From Mesorhizobium sp. B2-4-3 (lineage in GTDB: Bacteria > Pseudomonadota > Alphaproteobacteria > Rhizobiales > Rhizobiaceae): 64,000 bases of DNA. A program made the translations under genes and the position numbers. Below the pieces are notes generated by a model. That model was not told where the DNA came from. It saw nothing but the letters and a program-made list of their open reading frames with translations, and did not search any database. Location: the NCBI RefSeq assembly GCF_006442815.1, contig NZ_VFVL01000002.1, forward strand, positions 310,001 to 374,000, given 5' to 3'. Numbering within the stretch: position 1 is the first letter of the stretch; the number at the start of each line of letters is the position of its first letter. This document shows, piece after piece, positions 37,522 through 46,462 of the stretch.

Positions 37522-38703
37522 ATGAAAGCATTCGCCAGGGCGCTCGCGCTCGGCGTGGCCGCGAGCGTATTGTTTGGCGCCGCTGCCTTCGCTGAAGATT
37601 TCCACGGCTTCGATTCCGCCAATTATGACGGCAAGCGCCTCAGCGCCGAGCAGTATGCGGCAATGGTCAAGGACGCCACGGCGGTGAAGCCGCCACGCAA
37701 CGGCAAGAAATATGTCATTGGTTTCGCCAATTTGCAGCGCGACATCACATTTGGTGTGGTCGTGGAAAAGTCTATCCAGGCGAATGCCGATCTCGCCGGC
37801 GTCGACCTGCTGGTCGCCGACAACCGTCTCGACGGGCCGACGGCGCTCGCCAACGCCCAGAGCTTTGTCCAGCGCCAGGTCGACTATGTCATCGAATTCC
37901 AGACCGACAGCAATTTTGGCCAGACCGTGATGAACGTCTTCAACGATGATGGCGTCAAGGTCGTCGCCATCGACATTCCGATGCCGGGCTCCACCTTCTT
38001 CGGCGCCAACAATCCGAAATCGGGCTACATGTCAGGGTCTTATCTCGGCCAGGCGGCAATCGCCAAATTCGGCAAGGACAAGGCGATGCAGGGCTATTTC
38101 GTCGTCGGCGAACTGCCGCAGTCGGGCTCCATCCCGAAAATGCGCACCGAAGGCCAGGTCAACGGCTTCCTTTCCGCGCTGCCTGAATTCGACAAGACCA
38201 AGATGCTGCGCATCGACACCAAGAACACGCAGCAGGAATCCTTCGCGCAGATGACCAACGTGCTTGGCCGCATTCCCGATGGCGTGCCGATCATGATCAC
38301 CGCCATCAACGACCAGTCCGCCATCGGCATGCTGCGCGCCGTGCAGCAGGCGGGCCGTCAGGCCGATGTCGTGGTTGTCGGCAACGGCGCCGACGAAACC
38401 AAGGCGCTGAGCGAAGAGCCCGACCTTGTCGCCGCAACCGGTTATTTTCCCGAGAATTACGGCAACTACCTGATCCCGATCGCGCTCTCGTCGCTCGCGG
38501 GCAAGACCTTGCCACCGGCCGTGCTGGTCAATCACGTGATGATCAACAAGGCCAATCTCTGCCAGTATTACGCCGACTACAAATGTGCCGAAAAGGCCGA
38601 CTTCGAATACACTTTCCCGCAAGAGGCGTTCTCGGCCTATCTGACCGAACTGCGCAAGGAGGATTTCCTGAAGGGTTTTGAGGACTTGGTCCCCGCCAAA
38701 TGA
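37522..38703 (+). CDS. Sugar ABC transporter substrate-binding protein (CUT2, Peripla_BP_4)
   Basis: A periplasmic binding protein of 393 residues. A signal peptide (MKAFARALALGVAASVLFGAAAFA) precedes AEDFHGF. The ATG at 37522 has GGGAGGA upstream and opens a normal signal, unlike the longer in-frame version. Ribose-binding-type segments such as KYVIGFANLQRDITFG and AIDIPMPGSTFFGANN are present. It is the first gene of the transporter with the ATPase and permease that follow; the adjacent rhamnose enzymes suggest L-rhamnose as ligand. Confidence 0.88.
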   Translation: MKAFARALALGVAASVLFGAAAFAEDFHGFDSANYDGKRLSAEQYAAMVKDATAVKPPRNGKKYVIGFANLQRDITFGVVVEKSIQANADLAGVDLLVADNRLDGPTALANAQSFVQRQVDYVIEFQTDSNFGQTVMNVFNDDGVKVVAIDIPMPGSTFFGANNPKSGYMSGSYLGQAAIAKFGKDKAMQGYFVVGELPQSGSIPKMRTEGQVNGFLSALPEFDKTKMLRIDTKNTQQESFAQMTNVLGRIPDGVPIMITAINDQSAIGMLRAVQQAGRQADVVVVGNGADETKALSEEPDLVAATGYFPENYGNYLIPIALSSLAGKTLPPAVLVNHVMINKANLCQYYADYKCAEKADFEYTFPQEAFSAYLTELRKEDFLKGFEDLVPAK

Positions 38704-38776
38704 AATCAAGCAGCGGACGGGGCGCGTCATCCGGCGTCGCCCCGTCGCATCCGTCTACCGAACATCCGTGGTGGAA

Positions 38777-40285
38777 ATGACTGATAAGCGCATCCTGGAC
38801 ATGAATGGCATCGGCAAGTCATTCGGCGGCGTGCCGGTGCTTGCGGATGTGCACTTCCACCTCGATGCCGGCGAAGTGGTCGCACTGCTCGGCGCCAATG
38901 GTGCCGGCAAATCGACCTTGATGAAGATCCTGTCCGGCAACTACAGCCGCGATGCAGGAACGATTGCCGTGAACGGCAGTGAACAGGATCTTAAATCGCC
39001 CGCCGATGCGCTGGCGCTCGGTATCCGCATGCTGCCGCAGGAACTGTCTGTTTTCTCCGACCTCACCGTCGCCGAAAACATCATGATTGGCGCGCTGCCC
39101 AGGAACGGCATGCATGTCGACCGCGGCGCCATGGAGGTGCGGGCAACAGCACTTCTCGAACGCATGGGCCTCGACTGGCTGTCGCCGCGCACCCGCATGG
39201 GTACGCTGTCGCACCACGTGCAGCGCATCGTCGAGATCGCCCGCGCCATGAATGGCGAGGCGCGCGTGCTGATCATGGACGAGCCGACCGCCTCGCTTGC
39301 CGCCGACGAGGTGCAGATGCTGTTCGGCATCATCCGCCGGCTGCAGGCCGACGGCATTTCGATCATCTACATCTCGCACTATCTCAAGGAGGTGTTTGCC
39401 GTGTCGGGGCGCATCGCTGTGCTGCGCGATGGCCGCAACGCCGGCGATTTCACCACTGCGAACACCAATGTCGACGAAGTGCTGCATGCCATCATCGGCA
39501 ACCGCGTCGGCGATCTCTATCCGGCATTTTCAGTCAATACGGCATCCGCTGCCGACGTTGTGACGGTCGAGGGGCTGAATGTCGAAGGCTGGCTGCGCGG
39601 CGTCGATTTCACCGTCCGCCAAGGCTCAATCACCGGGGTGCATGGGCTGATCGGCTCCGGCGTGGAGATGATCGGACGCGCGCTGTTTGGTGCCGCACCG
39701 CGAACGCGCGTCGAACGCGTCGAGATCGATGGCAAGCCATATCAGGTCAGCACCCCCGGCAAGGCGGTGGAGGCGGGGCTCGGCCTCGTTGCCGCCGAGC
39801 GCAAGCGCGAGGGCATCGTCGCCATGTTGTCGCTGCGCGAGAACATGTCGCTTGCCAACATGCCGCTGTTCACCAAAGGGCTGTCTGTCGATCGCAAGAA
39901 GGAAGCGACCACCACCGCGGAGTGGATCTGGCGGCTGTCGATCCGCGCTCGCAATGCCGAACAGCCGATCGGCACGCTTTCCGGCGGCAACCAGCAAAAG
40001 GTCTGCCTGGCGCGCTGGCTGCTTGGCGACCTGAAGGTGCTTATCCTCGAAGAGCCGACGCGCGGCGTCGATGTCGGCGCCCGTCAGGAGATCTACCGCC
40101 AGATCCGCCAGCTTGCCGATGGCGGCCTTGGCATTCTGCTGATCTCGTCCGATGCCGAGGAAGTCGCAGGCCTTGCCGACCGTTCCATCGCGCTGGCGTC
40201 CGGGCGGGTCACCGAAATTTTCGAACAGCCGACGGAAGCGTCGGCGCTGATGAGCGCGGCAAGCAAGTCCGCCGCCGCAGCGTGA
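38777..40285 (+). CDS. Sugar ABC transporter ATPase (RbsA type, tandem nucleotide-binding domains)
   Basis: A 502-residue ATPase with two fused domains, as in CUT2 importers. The first has Walker A GANGAGKST (39-47) and Walker B VLIMDEPT; its signature is degenerate (LSHHVQR). The second has the intact signature LSGGNQQK and Walker B VLILEEPTRGVD, but a poor Walker A (GLIGSGVE). This asymmetry is usual for the family. ATG 38777 begins the normal N-terminus. It follows the binding-protein gene by 73 nt. Confidence 0.92.
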   Translation: MTDKRILDMNGIGKSFGGVPVLADVHFHLDAGEVVALLGANGAGKSTLMKILSGNYSRDAGTIAVNGSEQDLKSPADALALGIRMLPQELSVFSDLTVAENIMIGALPRNGMHVDRGAMEVRATALLERMGLDWLSPRTRMGTLSHHVQRIVEIARAMNGEARVLIMDEPTASLAADEVQMLFGIIRRLQADGISIIYISHYLKEVFAVSGRIAVLRDGRNAGDFTTANTNVDEVLHAIIGNRVGDLYPAFSVNTASAADVVTVEGLNVEGWLRGVDFTVRQGSITGVHGLIGSGVEMIGRALFGAAPRTRVERVEIDGKPYQVSTPGKAVEAGLGLVAAERKREGIVAMLSLRENMSLANMPLFTKGLSVDRKKEATTTAEWIWRLSIRARNAEQPIGTLSGGNQQKVCLARWLLGDLKVLILEEPTRGVDVGARQEIYRQIRQLADGGLGILLISSDAEEVAGLADRSIALASGRVTEIFEQPTEASALMSAASKSAAAA

Positions 40286-40302
40286 TTGTGCAGGAGCCTC
40301 GC

Positions 40303-41304
40303 ATGTCCCAGACCACCGTCAGCACCGCACCAACGCCCGCCCGCAATCGGCCGAAAAATCTGCTTGGCCATGCCTGGGCCGGCGTTGCGATGCTGCTCGC
40401 CTTCTATCTCATCCTGGTCGCCATCTTCACGGTGCTGTCGCCGTTCTTCCTGACCGTCAAGAACCTGCTTTCCATCGGCTCTAACATGGCTTTCATCGGC
40501 CTGATGGCGGCGGCCGGGACGCCGTTGATCATCGCCGGCGGCCTCGATCTGTCGGTGGCGGCGGTCGCCGGCATTTCTGGCGTCATCGTCGCCATGTGCT
40601 ATACCGCTGGCATCGACATCTGGGTCGCTTGCCTGGTCGCCATCCTGGCCGGCGGATTGATCGGCGCCGGCAACGGCGCGCTGACCAACGGCCTCAAGCT
40701 GAACCCCTTCATCGTCACCCTGGGAACCATGTCGATCATCACCGGCGCTTCGCTGGTGCTCACCGGTGGCCTCACCCAGCCCTTGATGATCCCGGGTTTC
40801 AACTGGATCGGCTCGGGCAAGATCGGCGGTTCGGGCGGTATTCCGGTGCCGCTCATCATCATGCTGGTGGTCTACTTCCTGGCCTGGTGGGTGATGGCCT
40901 TCACGCCGTTCGGCCGCTACATCTACGCTTCCGGCGGCAATCCGGAGGCCTCGCGCATGCTGGGTATTCCGGTCGACCGCACCCAGATCCTGCTTTATGT
41001 GGCGTCCGGCCTCGCCGGCGCATTGGCGGGCGTCATCGTCGCGGCCATGCTTGGTGCTGCGGCCCCGGACTCGGTCGGCAAGCACCTGCTCACCGTCATC
41101 GCGGCGATCATCCTTGGCGGCACATCGCTGTTCGGCGGCCGCGGGTCTGTGTGGGGCACGCTGCTTGCGGTGCTGATCCTCGGCACGCTGAACAACGGCC
41201 TCACCCTTCTCAATGTATCGAGCTTCTGGCAGGACGTCACCAAGGGAGCGGTTCTGCTGCTCGCGGTGGGTCTCGACCAGTTGCGCGTCCGCTCCCAGGC
41301 TTGA
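40303..41304 (+). CDS. Sugar ABC transporter permease (RbsC type, CUT2)
   Basis: An inner-membrane permease of 333 residues with about ten hydrophobic segments. The conserved LIIAGGLDLSVAAVAGISG and GRYIYASGGNPEASRMLGI segments, the latter being the ATPase-contact loop, are present. The ATG at 40303 has GGAG upstream and lies 17 nt after the ATPase stop. One permease gene implies a homodimeric channel. The GntR gene follows eight bases later, so transporter, regulator and rhamnose enzymes may be one transcript. Confidence 0.92.
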   Translation: MSQTTVSTAPTPARNRPKNLLGHAWAGVAMLLAFYLILVAIFTVLSPFFLTVKNLLSIGSNMAFIGLMAAAGTPLIIAGGLDLSVAAVAGISGVIVAMCYTAGIDIWVACLVAILAGGLIGAGNGALTNGLKLNPFIVTLGTMSIITGASLVLTGGLTQPLMIPGFNWIGSGKIGGSGGIPVPLIIMLVVYFLAWWVMAFTPFGRYIYASGGNPEASRMLGIPVDRTQILLYVASGLAGALAGVIVAAMLGAAAPDSVGKHLLTVIAAIILGGTSLFGGRGSVWGTLLAVLILGTLNNGLTLLNVSSFWQDVTKGAVLLLAVGLDQLRVRSQA

Positions 41305-41311
41305 GGGTAAA

Positions 41312-42052
41312 ATGGGTCCACTCGACAAATTGCAGCCGATCGACGCAACACCTTCCGCCTCGGAGAAAGTGGCGGAGCGGCTAATGGGGCTGATCGCGTC
41401 CGGCAATATCGCTCCCGGCGACAAGCTGCCAAGTGAAAACGAGCTTGCCAAGGCGCTGCATGTCTCGCGGCCCGTCGTGCGCGAAGCGCTACGCGGCATG
41501 ACCATGATGGGTGTCGTGCAGACACGCCAGGGCGGCGGTTCCTACGTCACCGACCTGAAACCCAACCGGCTGATGGCGCCGCTCTCCTTCGTGCTGAGCC
41601 TCCAGGACTACAGCCTGGAAAGCCTGTTCACGGCACGGACCGTCATCGATGGCGGTCTCGCCGCGGAGGCGGCGCGCAATGTCACGCCGGCACAGCTCGA
41701 CCGGTTCGCCGAACTGGTCGAAGTGGCCTATCGCACAGTCGGTGATGCGGTCGCGTTCCGCGTCGCCGATGTCGAGTTTCACGAGCTGATCGGCACCGCG
41801 GCCGACAACGCATTTCTCGATCAGGTCTCGCGATCGCTTTACAGCCTCGCCGTCGACCAACGCAGGAAGGCGTCCGAAATACCAGGCGTGCTCGACCAAT
41901 CGGCCAAGGACCACGATGCCATCGTCAGTGCTCTCGCGGCCGGCGACCCCAAGGCCGCAGAGGTTGCGATGGCAGCACACGTCGCGCACATCCGCAAAAC
42001 CACGCTCGACGTGCTCTCTGGCGCCGATCCGATCCCGTTCCGCATCCGCTAG
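41312..42052 (+). CDS. GntR family regulator, FadR/FCD subfamily (rhamnose locus)
   Basis: A regulator of 246 residues. The HTH (LPSENELAKALHVSRPVVREALRGM, about 41-65) is followed by an FCD domain with a metal-site pattern (DVEFHELIGTAADN, DHDAIVSAL, AAHVAHI). It lies seven bases after the permease gene and 11 bases before the dehydrogenase gene. It probably represses the rhamnose operon and is released by a pathway intermediate. It is not a close copy of the GntR at 35337. Confidence 0.9.
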   Translation: MGPLDKLQPIDATPSASEKVAERLMGLIASGNIAPGDKLPSENELAKALHVSRPVVREALRGMTMMGVVQTRQGGGSYVTDLKPNRLMAPLSFVLSLQDYSLESLFTARTVIDGGLAAEAARNVTPAQLDRFAELVEVAYRTVGDAVAFRVADVEFHELIGTAADNAFLDQVSRSLYSLAVDQRRKASEIPGVLDQSAKDHDAIVSALAAGDPKAAEVAMAAHVAHIRKTTLDVLSGADPIPFRIR

Positions 42053-42063
42053 GGGCCGGTTTC

Positions 42064-42846
42064 ATGCTGCTTGAAGGAAAACGCGCAATCGTAACCGGCG
42101 GCTCTCGTGGTATCGGCCGCGGCATTGCGGTCGAGTTCGCCCGCCAGGGCGCCGACGTGGTCATCAATTATTTCGGCGGCTCGGATCTCGGGTTCGCCCG
42201 CGATAGCGCGGCCGACGAAACCGTCGCCGAGATCGAGGGGCTTGGCCGCAAAGCCATCGCCATCGAAGGCAACATCGCCGAGCCGGCGGTCAGCGCGGCG
42301 CTGGTACAGGCGTCGGTCGATGCTTTCGGCGGCGTCGACATTCTTGCCTCCAACGCCGGCATCTGCCCGTTCCACACATTCCTCGATATGCCGCCCGAAC
42401 TTCTGCGGCAGGTGGTGGACGTCAATCTGAACGGCGCCTTCTTTGCGGTGCAAGCGGCGGCCAACCGCATGAAGGACCAAGGCACGGGCGGCGCCATCGT
42501 CGCCACGTCGTCGATCTCCGCCCTGGTCGGCGGCGCCATGCAGAGCCATTACACGCCGACCAAGGCCGGCGTTCATTCGCTGATGCAGTCGGTGGCCATC
42601 GCGCTTGGCCCCCATGGCATCCGCTGCAATTCGGTCATGCCGGGCGCCATCGCCACCGACATCAACAAGGACGACTGGTCCGATCCGCAAAAGCGCGCCT
42701 ATCTCGACAGGCGCATCCCGCTCGGCCGCTTCGGCGAACCGTCCGACGTCGCCAAAGTCGTGGCTTTCCTGGCATCGGACATGGCGTCCTATGTCACCGG
42801 CGCCGCGCTGCTCGTCGATGGCGGGCTCTACGTCAACCTGCAATAG
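42064..42846 (+). CDS. L-rhamnose 1-dehydrogenase-like SDR (LRA1-like)
   Basis: A short-chain dehydrogenase of 260 residues with TGGSRGIG at 11-18, a catalytic Ser near 150 and Y163-x3-K167. The segments NAGICPFHTFLDMP, SSISALVGGAMQ, HYTPTKAG and the C-terminus LLVDGGLYVNLQ closely match the L-rhamnose 1-dehydrogenase (LRA1) I recall from Azotobacter. It would oxidise L-rhamnose to L-rhamnono-1,4-lactone. The mutarotase and rhamnonate dehydratase genes follow directly, which strongly supports the assignment. Confidence 0.85.
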   Translation: MLLEGKRAIVTGGSRGIGRGIAVEFARQGADVVINYFGGSDLGFARDSAADETVAEIEGLGRKAIAIEGNIAEPAVSAALVQASVDAFGGVDILASNAGICPFHTFLDMPPELLRQVVDVNLNGAFFAVQAAANRMKDQGTGGAIVATSSISALVGGAMQSHYTPTKAGVHSLMQSVAIALGPHGIRCNSVMPGAIATDINKDDWSDPQKRAYLDRRIPLGRFGEPSDVAKVVAFLASDMASYVTGAALLVDGGLYVNLQ

Positions 42847-42858
42847 GGGAGAACGCGA

Positions 42859-43176
42859 ATGGCCGAGCGCATCGCTTTTCGCATGAAGGTCCATCCGGGC
42901 CGCATCGCCGAATACAAGAAGCGGCACGACGAGATCTGGCCCGAACTCACGCAGGCACTGCGCGACGCCGGCGTCTCCGATTATTCGATCTGGCACGACC
43001 CCGAAACCGACTTTCTGTTCGCCACGCTGATACGGACCGAGGACCACACGATGGCCGCGCTGCCTCGCACCGAGATCAACCAGCGCTGGTGGAAATTCAT
43101 GGCCGACATCATGGACTACAATGACGATGGCACGCCGCAGGTCGTCGAACTCGCGCCAGTCTTCCATCAAAACTAG
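42859..43176 (+). CDS. rhaM: L-rhamnose mutarotase
   Basis: A 105-residue dimeric alpha/beta-barrel protein of the RhaM family. It keeps the catalytic Tyr-His pair as Y19 and H23 (AEYKKRHDEIWPEL) and the WW motif (NQRWWKFMADIMD). It interconverts the alpha and beta anomers of L-rhamnose, supplying the form used by the dehydrogenase. It lies 12 nt after the dehydrogenase and 21 nt before the dehydratase gene. Length and motifs are normal. Confidence 0.92.
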   Translation: MAERIAFRMKVHPGRIAEYKKRHDEIWPELTQALRDAGVSDYSIWHDPETDFLFATLIRTEDHTMAALPRTEINQRWWKFMADIMDYNDDGTPQVVELAPVFHQN

Positions 43177-43197
43177 AAGACGCAGCTGGAACCCATC

Positions 43198-44376
43198 ATG
43201 CCGAATTTCACCATCAAGGATGTGCGCGTTTTTCTCGTCGAGAGCGAGGGCGACGGCGGCGATTATTTCCAGCAGGGCAAGGGCCATTGGCTGATCGACA
43301 CGCTGATCGCAAATCCGATGTCGGGTCATGAGCGATACAAGGCGTCACGGTCCTCCTGGGGGATCGGCGTAATGGGCTCGATCGTCGTCGAACTCGAAAC
43401 CGAAGCTGGCGTCACCGGCGTCGCCACGGGGTTCGGCGGCTACCCCGCCGCCTGGCTGGTCAAGAATCATTTCTCACGGTTTCTGGTTGGCGAGGATGCG
43501 CGCAACATCGCCAAGATATGGGACCAGATGTTTCGGGCCTCGATGCCTTATGGCCGCAAGGGCCTGCCGATCGCCACCATCTCGGTGGTCGACCTGGCGC
43601 TGTGGGATTTGCTGGGCAAGCTTCGCGACGAGCCGGTCTACAATCTGATCGGCGGCAAATGCCACGACGAGATCGCCTTCTACTGCACCGGCCCGGCGCC
43701 CGACGCGGTCAAGAAGCTCGGTTTCTGGGGCGCCAAGGTGCCACTGCCGCATAGCCATTTCGACGGCGAGGGCGGCCTGGTCAAGAACGTCGCCTATCTT
43801 ACGGCCCAGCGCGAGAAGGTCGGGGCCGATTACCCGCTGATGGTCGATTGCTACATGTCGCTCACCGTCCCCTATGCCATCCGCCTGGCCGAGGCGGCCA
43901 AGCATCTTGGCATCTTCTGGTGGGAGGAGGTGCTGCACCCCGACGATACCGACGGTTTCCGGTTGTTGAAACAGGCGCATCCGACGCTGAAATGGACGAC
44001 CGGCGAACACGAATACACGCGCTATGGTTTTCGCGAGTTGATCAAGGAGCGGACCGTCGACATCCTGCAACCCGATGTCATGTGGGTTGGCGGATTGACC
44101 GCGCTTCTACAAATCGCCGCTCATGCCGCCGCCTATGATATCCCGGTCATCCCGCACGGCTCCGGCCCTTACTCCTACCACTTCATCGCCAGCCAGCCGG
44201 CCGAACCGCTCTGCGAATATGTGGCAGCCAGCCCGGACGGACGGACGACCCGTCCAGTGTTCGGCAGATTGTTTTCCGGCGAGGAACTGCCAAGAAATGG
44301 TTGGCTGAAGATCGGCGAAAAGCCTGGATTTGGTATGGAAATCGCGGATAGGTCGTTGCTGCAGCATGTGATCTGA
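43198..44376 (+). CDS. rhmD: L-rhamnonate dehydratase
   Basis: An enolase-superfamily enzyme of 392 residues. Metal ligands D217 (MVDCYMSL), E243 (WWEEVLHPDD) and E270 (TTGEHEYTRYGF), the catalytic H320 (VIPHGSG) and the N-terminal GHWLIDTLIANPMS segment are those of the L-rhamnonate dehydratases. It yields 2-keto-3-deoxy-L-rhamnonate. It is the last gene of the rhamnose block. No lactonase gene is seen; a candidate aldolase lies at 46463-47242. Confidence 0.9.
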   Translation: MPNFTIKDVRVFLVESEGDGGDYFQQGKGHWLIDTLIANPMSGHERYKASRSSWGIGVMGSIVVELETEAGVTGVATGFGGYPAAWLVKNHFSRFLVGEDARNIAKIWDQMFRASMPYGRKGLPIATISVVDLALWDLLGKLRDEPVYNLIGGKCHDEIAFYCTGPAPDAVKKLGFWGAKVPLPHSHFDGEGGLVKNVAYLTAQREKVGADYPLMVDCYMSLTVPYAIRLAEAAKHLGIFWWEEVLHPDDTDGFRLLKQAHPTLKWTTGEHEYTRYGFRELIKERTVDILQPDVMWVGGLTALLQIAAHAAAYDIPVIPHGSGPYSYHFIASQPAEPLCEYVAASPDGRTTRPVFGRLFSGEELPRNGWLKIGEKPGFGMEIADRSLLQHVI

Positions 44377-45016
44377 CATCGCATCCCAGTTCTGCGAATG
44401 TCCCGTCAGATGGGATCATTGATTGTGGCGCTTCTTCTTTCGCAGCGCCGACGATTGGGCCGGGTGTGGCGAGTCAAAGGCCCAAGCAAGAATTATGAGG
44501 GCCTCAGCAGGTTCCACTGACCGTCGGGGTCGGGATGCGCTATGGTTTCGAGCGCATCTCATGGAGGGCGAAGCAGTGCCGATGATATCGATGGCGCCGA
44601 ACACGTCTGCACAACTGCATGCCAGACTAAAGGGAGCTGCCAGCATTGAAATCATTATCAAATTTGAATGGATAGCGTTACCATCAACATGATATTTGTC
44701 AGCTATTTCAATAGGTTGATGGTTTTGTGGTAGCGGGAGACCGCTACAAGCGTTCCCCACACTGGGAACCGGTGCCCTTCGCATATCGTGTTGCGTCATA
44801 GCGAACGCACCCGCCCCACTGCAGACTATCGACGACTGCGTCCTTCGTGACCGCTTTGCGCCGTCATACCGGCTATAGGATCGCTTCTCACGGATATTGT
44901 CGCCGTCGTCGTTAGAGGGCGATCAGTGAAGACTTCTTTGCGATCCGCATGATTCCGCGTCTGTATGCTACACCCAGATCCGATTAAGAACGGGTCTTCA
45001 TCTCGCGCTGCCGGGT
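44377..45016. other. Long intergenic region at a compositional boundary
   Basis: About 640 bp between the convergent rhamnonate dehydratase and aminotransferase genes. No frame in it resembles a known protein. It is AT-richer than the sequence to its left and holds the second copy of the palindromic repeat. An island junction or decayed mobile element is possible, but no transposase or integrase motif is readable. Confidence 0.6.
44730..44747. repeat. Palindromic intergenic repeat, copy 2
   Basis: GTAGCGG-GAGA-CCGCTAC, a perfect 7-bp dyad inside TGGTAGCGGGAGA-C-CGCTACA. It matches the element at 10399-10416 at all but one position of the 21-base core, in direct orientation. Confidence 0.6.
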
Positions 45017-46243
45017 TCAGATCATCAATCGACCACAGGCCAACGTGATGCGTGACACCGCTTCTTCGAGGTTAGACAATGACGTGGCGTAGGAGAGGCG
45101 CAAATAGCCCGGCGCTCCGAAAGCGCTGCCCGGGACCAACGCCACATTCGCTGCCTTCAACAAATAGACCGCCAGTGACGAATCCGTTTCGATGACATGG
45201 TCATTCCGCGTCTTTCGCCCGATCAACCCGGTGCAATTTGCGAACGCGTAGAACGCGCCCTCGGGTTGGCGGCAGGAAACGCCCTCGATGGTGTTGAGTG
45301 CGCCAACGATGAAATTGCGTCTGTCTTCGAAGCTTTTTCGCCGTTCGGCTATACCTACTTGCGAGCCCCTCAGTGCTTCCACCGCGGCAGCTTGGCTGAC
45401 CGAACTCGGGCAAGATGTCGACTGGCTTTGAACGACGGCCATAGCCTTGATCAGTTCGCCGGGCCCCGCTGCGAAACCGATGCGCCAACCAGTCATGGCA
45501 TAGGCTTTGGAGACGCCATTTACGGTCAAGATCCGGTTCCTGAGTTTCGTTTCGATAGCTGCTGGCGTCACAAAACCGCGCTCATCGTACAAGATATGCT
45601 CGTAGATGTCGTCGGCTAGCAACCAGACGCGTTCGTGACGCAAAAGAACATCAAGAAGAGGACGATATTCTTCGGCGCTATAGGTGGTGCCGGTCGGATT
45701 GCCTGGGGAGTTGATCACTACCCAACGTGTTCGCGACGTAATTGCGCTTTCGAGTTGGTCGGCCGCCAATCGGAATCCGTTCTCCTCGAGGCTCTTCACC
45801 ATAACGGGGATCCCTCCCGCAATCTTCACGATGTCAGCGTAAGAAACCCAAAAAGGCGTGGGAATAATCACCTCGTCGCCTTCATTCAACGTAGCCATCA
45901 TCGCGTTGAAGAGTATCTGCTTAGCGCCCGCAGCAACGGTAATTTCGTTTGTTTCGAAAGATATTCCGTTATCCCGACGAAATTTGTCGCGAATTGCTTC
46001 CTTGAGAGCAGGAGTGCCGTCAAGGCTAGTGTATTTGGTATCACCGCGTGCGATCGCCGCCACGGCTGCATCCTTCACATTCTGCGGTGTATCAAAATCC
46101 GGTTCCCCGGCTGCCAAAGAAATGATGTTCTTTCCATGACGTGACAGCTCAGATGCGATGGTTGAGATGCGCATGATCTCAGACACCTCGACAGTTGAAA
46201 TACGGTCAGCCGGTTTAAACGCTTTTACTTCAGCCGCCGCCAT
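45017..46243 (-). CDS. Class I/II aminotransferase, aspartate-aminotransferase Ib-like
   Basis: A PLP-dependent enzyme of 408 residues. It shows SLAAGEPDFDTP, GAKQILFNA, NPTGT at 182-186 and the PLP lysine K246 in VNGVSKAYAMTGWRIGFAAGP. It is a divergent relative of rhizobial AatA/AspC, with an N-terminal extension of about ten residues. Codon use is less GC-biased than in genes left of 44 kb, and it stands in a cluster of amino-acid-like catabolic genes. It is therefore probably a specialised transaminase rather than the housekeeping one. Confidence 0.87.
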   Translation of the reverse strand: MAAAEVKAFKPADRISTVEVSEIMRISTIASELSRHGKNIISLAAGEPDFDTPQNVKDAAVAAIARGDTKYTSLDGTPALKEAIRDKFRRDNGISFETNEITVAAGAKQILFNAMMATLNEGDEVIIPTPFWVSYADIVKIAGGIPVMVKSLEENGFRLAADQLESAITSRTRWVVINSPGNPTGTTYSAEEYRPLLDVLLRHERVWLLADDIYEHILYDERGFVTPAAIETKLRNRILTVNGVSKAYAMTGWRIGFAAGPGELIKAMAVVQSQSTSCPSSVSQAAAVEALRGSQVGIAERRKSFEDRRNFIVGALNTIEGVSCRQPEGAFYAFANCTGLIGRKTRNDHVIETDSSLAVYLLKAANVALVPGSAFGAPGYLRLSYATSLSNLEEAVSRITLACGRLMI

Positions 46244-46462
46244 TATCTTCGCGCTCTGTGCTTTTTCATACAGACAGTCGCGCCAACCAATGGCGCGTAG
46301 GTACGTGGCTCAAAATGAGGGTGGAGTACGATCGTGAAATCGCGCTACCGACGAGAGCATATTCCACCAATCCTCCCAGTAAATGAGCCTTTATATCACT
46401 GGGTGATACGGTTCTGGCGGGTGCTAGGCGGATCCGCGCGACCCACTTCCGACCGATGCAGG

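Noticed and set aside
40093..41505. A 470-codon minus-strand frame opposite the CUT2 permease gene
   Set aside because: His/Asp/Gln-rich shadow of a hydrophobic protein.
44423..44799. Open frames on both strands in the 44.4-45.0 kb gap
   Set aside because: Neither resembles a known protein and both cross the palindromic repeat; no ribosome site stands out.
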